Position numbers and translations under genes: made by a program. The notes under the pieces are model-generated. The model searched no databases. It was not told the DNA's origin and was given only the letters and a program-made list of their open reading frames with translations. 64,000 bases of DNA, taken from contig ML977019.1 in assembly GCA_010015675.1 (NCBI GenBank), positions 110,237 to 174,236 on the forward strand. Reading direction: 5' to 3'. Below are positions 59,972-64,000 of the stretch, one piece after another (position 1 is the first letter of the stretch; each line of letters begins with the position of its first letter). The stretch is from Byssothecium circinans (taxonomy: Eukaryota; Ascomycota; Dothideomycetes; Pleosporales; Massarinaceae).

Positions 59972-61859
59972 ATGGAGATGGCTGTTGGGTTGGGGAAAGT
60001 TTGATCTCCAAAGCTTTCGATGACACCGCTTTCGGTGTGCATTATGTCTTTGATATAACGTGCTCAATTCTTCTCGAAGCTTTTTCAGGGAGGGGCAAAG
60101 TCGTCTTGTAAAAGCTATAAGAATACTGAGAGATATAGATATGAGTTGGGTTGATCATTATCCATTGATAAGGTTGACATTCCTTTTCATTATCACAAGT
60201 TGATGGCTGCGATATTAGCAAATGTGTATGGTGATGAGAATTTGACAGGGTGAACATTACTTCGTTGCTTTAAGAATCTTCCCATCCTCAACTCTTCAGT
60301 CTGTCCCTTCCTGCAGCCATCAAATACAGCTCTACCCCACCGCAAGCGCTTCCCCCGTAGCCACAAACGCAGCCACAGAGAATCCATCCTGCATATTTTT
60401 CCTAACCGCAGCATCCACAACACCAAACACAAGACTCGATACAAATACCAAGAATATCAATCCCGTAATAAATTGCAAATCATACCCGTCAACTAAATGT
60501 ACACCCCACGCCTCATCCAGAGCCGGAGCCAAGACAGGTTTGGGCTGTCCAGTCTTTCGTTTGGGGATGCGTTTGAGACAAAGTCGTCTAAGAAGCAGCA
60601 TTTAAGATTTTGTAGAAATGCATCAAGAGGTTACTGCCTATCGTCGGATTGATTTGTGGGGGCCGTGGCTCGAAATCGTAGTGGAGTGCTGTAGAAGGAG
60701 GCATCCCGGGTCGAGGTGATTGTTTCTCTTGTCAGTCTAATGCCAAGTTCCACAATTCTAGCTGCAATTTGGCCTCCTGTGATTGACTTGATCAAGGAGA
60801 AACCATATTACCTCAACCACAAGAATCTTTTCTACTGATCGGATGCTCAGAATCTGACGAACACGGTCGCTTCGCCAGTAGGATATCCATGCCCATTCAA
60901 AAGGCGATCGAGCGTACAATTAAAGCTTACCAACGGGACTAACTTGCTTTGCACGTCGGATGATTCTAGGAAAGCTTGGGGCTTGAGACATTGAAGGCAG
61001 GGTACGAGCTGCGACGTGGTGCCTCGAGTGATTGCATTTCGGGTACTCTTCCAGGCCAAGCTGAATCAGCACTTCAGAAGGATCGGCTATCGTGGGCGCG
61101 ATAGAGGCGTACGACGGTCAACACATCGCTGAATGCCGGAGTCAGCCATTTTGTAGGTGTGAAATGGATCGGATCAAGGTCCTTTGGCTGCGGTGCATTC
61201 ACAGCTATTGGACGAATGAAGAACTTTCTACGGAACTGGTTTGAGCTTGCAGAAATGCCGACTTTTAACTGCAGCCAACGTAGGGAATATAAAGGTCAGC
61301 CGTCCAAGGCTTTCCCGTGGCGATCGCCATTGAGCTGGCGTGGCTGCACTTCTCTTCACCAGTTTTGGCGGGGTTAGGCCAGGCAAAAGAGATGGTGCAA
61401 GGCATTAAAAGTCTGCCATAGGAAATAAGGCAGTGCCAGTAGACTCCCAACCCAACAATAAGAGCGGCGTTGCTCGTATAGTCGATCATGGACAGTCCTT
61501 ATTGCCATCGGCGTATGGAGTGAAGTCGAAAAGTACGGCCTGTCTGCGCTTCAGTCGAAGACAAATAAGCGAACAAATGCGGGCTTATGTCCAGCCATCA
61601 CTTCATAGATGCAATCGTCGCGTATCACGTCAAACGTCACCCTCCAGCATTGACGTCCGGCCTTCCCCCGGAACAACGATGCCCCGCCCCTGTCAACGCA
61701 CAGACCAATTAAAAGTTTAGAAGCTCGCGACTGCATCATCTCCTTTGACCTCATCGACTCAACACCCATCCCGTCCTCAAATCGATCCATTCCCCGGCAT
61801 CCATCCGTTTGTCGCACAGAACTCTCCATCTGCTTTTTTGGATCCAGTGAACCGCCACA
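59972..61859. other. 1.9 kb region with few features
   Basis: Apart from the small minus-strand frame listed next, no gene is supported. The rightmost part should include the TOM22 promoter. Confidence 0.4.
60332..60601 (-). other. Possible gene fragment: short membrane-protein tail
   Basis: 89-codon frame. After a basic start (MLLLRRLCLKRIPKRKTGQP) comes APALDEAWGVHLVDGYDLQF and one hydrophobic helix (ITGLIFLVFVSSLVFGVV). From memory, similar C-terminal ends occur in large lineage-specific hypothetical proteins of filamentous ascomycetes. No convincing upstream exons are found, so it may be a remnant. Low certainty. Confidence 0.35.
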
Positions 61860-62492
61860 ATGGTCAAGCTCGAAGAGGTCGTCGACGAGGAGTTTATGCG
61901 CGAGCAAGAAGGTCCCCAAGACGAAGACGACTGGGACACCGACTCGGGTACACACCCTCCCTTCCTTCCCCTTCCCTTCCTGTATCCCCCCGGGGGCCCT
62001 CAAACCCCCCTCACTGTCCTCTCCCATCCCATCCCACCCACCCCAACTAACCCTCCCCCCAGAATCCGACACATCATCCATCACCTCCGAGCCGCCCAGC
62101 GAAACCCTCAGCGAGCGCCTCGCCGCCCTACAAGACATAATCCCGGCGTCGACCCGCCGGTCGCTCTCCTCAAAATACGCAACCACCACCTCGTGGCTGA
62201 AGTCGGGCCTGCTGATGGGCGGCAAGACACTGTGGGTCGTGAGCACGAGTGCGCTGCTTCTGGGTGTGCCGTGGGCGCTGGCGTATAGCGAGGAGCAGAT
62301 GATGGTGGAGCAGGAGAGGGCCGAGATGATGAATCAGAGGGCTCAGAATGAGGTATGTTGATCTCCACTCCACTCTGTTCATTGTTGGCGGCCGTGGTGT
62401 TGGATTTTAGGGAGAGGAGATGCTGACGGCGATGGCAGTTCTTGGCTCCTGGCGCACCGGTGCAGTCGAATGGCGCGAAGCCTGCGGTGTAA
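61860..62492 (+). CDS. TOM22: Mitochondrial import receptor subunit TOM22
   Basis: Three exons: 61860-61947, 62063-62352, 62439-62492; 143 aa. It starts MVKLEEVVDEEF with an acidic cytosolic domain (EEGPQDEDDWDTDS type) that binds presequences. SETLSERLAALQDIIPASTRR is the conserved helix before the membrane. GKTLWVVSTSALLLGVPWALAY is the single tail-type membrane anchor (about residues 80-102), followed by a short intermembrane-space tail ending FLAPGAPVQSNGAKPAV. Length and topology match yeast (152 aa) and Neurospora TOM22. It is the central receptor and organiser of the TOM complex in the outer mitochondrial membrane. It is convergent with TOM40. Confidence 0.95.
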
Positions 62493-63082
62493 AAGCCGTC
62501 TCTTTTGGTGACGCGTTTGGTGATGGATGCAGCGATTCTTCACTTGTTTTACTAGTCGGGGATGGCATGGGACGGTGACGATGAATGGATCTGCGCATAA
62601 TCGAGCGCACCCGCTCAGCATTTGTAACATAGATTTCTCGGCTCTTTGGCACCTTCCAATGTAATGCATCACAATTGGCACATGCACGATAAAGGCGATT
62701 AAGAACATTCAAAAGAGTATTCGATGCTCAATGCGACTATATGTACAAGTGCAGCTAGTATGCACAATGCTCCATCTAGTTGGTAGACAGACCTTCCACT
62801 TCACATTCATGCCTGTGCTACCCGCAGTGCAGCCCAGCCCATTAGATTCGACACATGCGCCATGCGAACTACCAAGAACTGTCAAAAAGGGACATGGAAA
62901 AAGGTCTAATCGTGACAAATATTCCCTACCCAACCGCCCGCGAATCTGACGCTTTTGGAAAGCGAGCCTACATCATGCCGCGCTCGCTCAATACAACGAA
63001 GTGGTAATACAGCGAAGAGAAGAGTTATTGGTGATTATGTTCGGTTACAGGTGTTGGAGGGCGGGTTTCGTGGTGTGAGCGC
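62493..63082. other. Intergenic between convergent TOM22 and TOM40
   Basis: About 590 bases joining two 3' ends; no gene seen. Confidence 0.45.
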
Positions 63083-64000
63083 TTAAAAAGGGATTGAACC
63101 GGCCACCGAGGCGGCACCGGCTTGTTCTTGCTGCTCCATGACAGCCTCATCGGGAGCTTCTATCGACACGGACAGACCGAGCTTGGCGGCGTTCTACAAT
63201 ACGTCAGCCTCCTCCCTTCGGATCAGTGTAGGAAGAAGTGGACTTACCTGCTTGTGGTCGATCTCGCCGGAGAATGTCACGCGAATGGGAGGCGCAATCA
63301 TCTTCTCCAGCAAACAGGCAACCTTGCCCTGGTTGTCAATCTGGGCGCGGAATGACGACGAGCGGAAGTCGTATTTGGCACCAATTGTGACGTTGCCCTC
63401 CTTTTGCGGAGCACCCATCCCAGCCATCGGGGCGCCAGGACCCATGCCTGCGAAGGCAAGGTTGCAGTTGATACCCGTCTCCACGCGCTCCGACAGCCTA
63501 CGCCAGTATGAAGCTTCCAACACACCCCTGTCTGGAATGACCTGGCCGCATGCCATCCAGTCGGCGGCCTTGTATCGCGCGGCATATGAGACGTTCAGCT
63601 CTGGAGGGTAGGCCATTGCCGGACGAGTCCAGAAGGCGTCAATGCCAAGGGACAGACTTGGAGTGACAGCCTGGAGGTAGCTTCCCATAATCATGCCCGT
63701 TATGCCGCCATCCAGCACTGACGGGTTGATGGCCTTCAAAGATGCGGAAAAGTCGGCCCCAGTGTAATCATTCTCGAGCGACATCATGTTGCCCTGGGGG
63801 CTGAGCTGGACGCTGGTCTTGGTCACGAGGGCTTTGGTCCATCGCCAGTTGAAGCGGCCGGAGAAAGTGAGGTCATTGTCCAGATTGCCTTGGAGAAAGA
63901 CCTATCTCATTAGCTTGATGACATCTCCTAGCATGGTCGGCGCATACCTTCGGCGAGCCATACATGGCCGAGTATGTGTACGGTGGGAAGGCCTGTGAGC
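63083..64000 (-). CDS. TOM40: Mitochondrial import channel TOM40 (partial, 5' end beyond window)
   Basis: Read leftward: a partial exon from the window edge to 63948, then 63901-63248 and 63193-63083, with 46- and 54-base introns; about 270 residues of the C-terminal part are present. The text runs ...YSAMYGSPK, VFLQGNLDNDLTFSGRFNWRW, LVTKTSVQLSPQG, MMSLENDYTGADFSASLKAINPS, MGSYLQAVTPSLSLGID and GAKYDFRSSSFRAQIDNQGKV. It ends NAAKLGLSVSIEAPDEAVMEQQEQAG...SIPF. These are the strands of the porin-type beta barrel that forms the protein-conducting pore of the outer mitochondrial membrane. The N-terminal helix and start codon lie to the right of the window. Confidence 0.95.

Overview
The window is nuclear DNA of a filamentous ascomycete (Pezizomycotina; a Dothideomycete is my guess, not proven). 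The support is short introns (mostly 43-90 bases) with fungal donors and CTAAC/CTGAC branch points, ascomycete-specific regulators (Zn2Cys6, Ams2/Spt21, SGF29), and a Fot1-like transposon carrying C-to-T and G-to-A damage of the kind left by RIP. Exon joins were worked out by hand from frame, splice signals and family motifs. Coordinates should be right to within a base or two.

Layout. 0-15 kb holds housekeeping genes: an F-box protein, dihydroxyacetone kinase, Sm D2 (minus), an Ams2/Spt21-like GATA regulator, a 2.1 kb gene-free stretch, a coiled-coil protein (minus) and mannose-6-phosphate isomerase (minus). 15.4-17.2 kb is a complete but dead Fot1/pogo-type transposon with long terminal inverted repeats, sitting just upstream of the isomerase start. 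17.8-25.5 kb has SGF29, an ARF6-type GTPase, a family 8 glycosyltransferase and a mitochondrial carrier. 26.3-34.4 kb is an Argonaute locus: one intact gene followed by two different broken relatives. 35-39.5 kb has an aldehyde dehydrogenase with an apparent frameshift, tRNA isopentenyltransferase and the ABC ATPase Caf16.

40-60 kb is rich in amino-acid metabolism: P5C dehydrogenase, divergent from a DapA/HOGA-family aldolase; an amino-acid permease behind a cluster of GATA sites; aspartate aminotransferase; a Zn2Cys6 regulator; a peroxisomal fructosyl-amino-acid-oxidase-like flavoprotein; proline dehydrogenase; and P5C reductase. Together these could form a proline route and a complete hydroxyproline route (dehydrogenase, P5C dehydrogenase, aspartate aminotransferase, 4-hydroxy-2-oxoglutarate aldolase). 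This resembles the Aspergillus prn cluster in content but is looser and larger. 60-64 kb ends with convergent TOM22 and TOM40, two core subunits of the mitochondrial import pore; TOM40 runs off the right edge.

Top items: the proline/hydroxyproline neighbourhood; the Argonaute cluster with one copy whose PAZ region is joined straight to the C-terminal tail; the RIP-killed transposon with catalytic aspartates turned to asparagine; and several introns that appear to use GC rather than GT donors.
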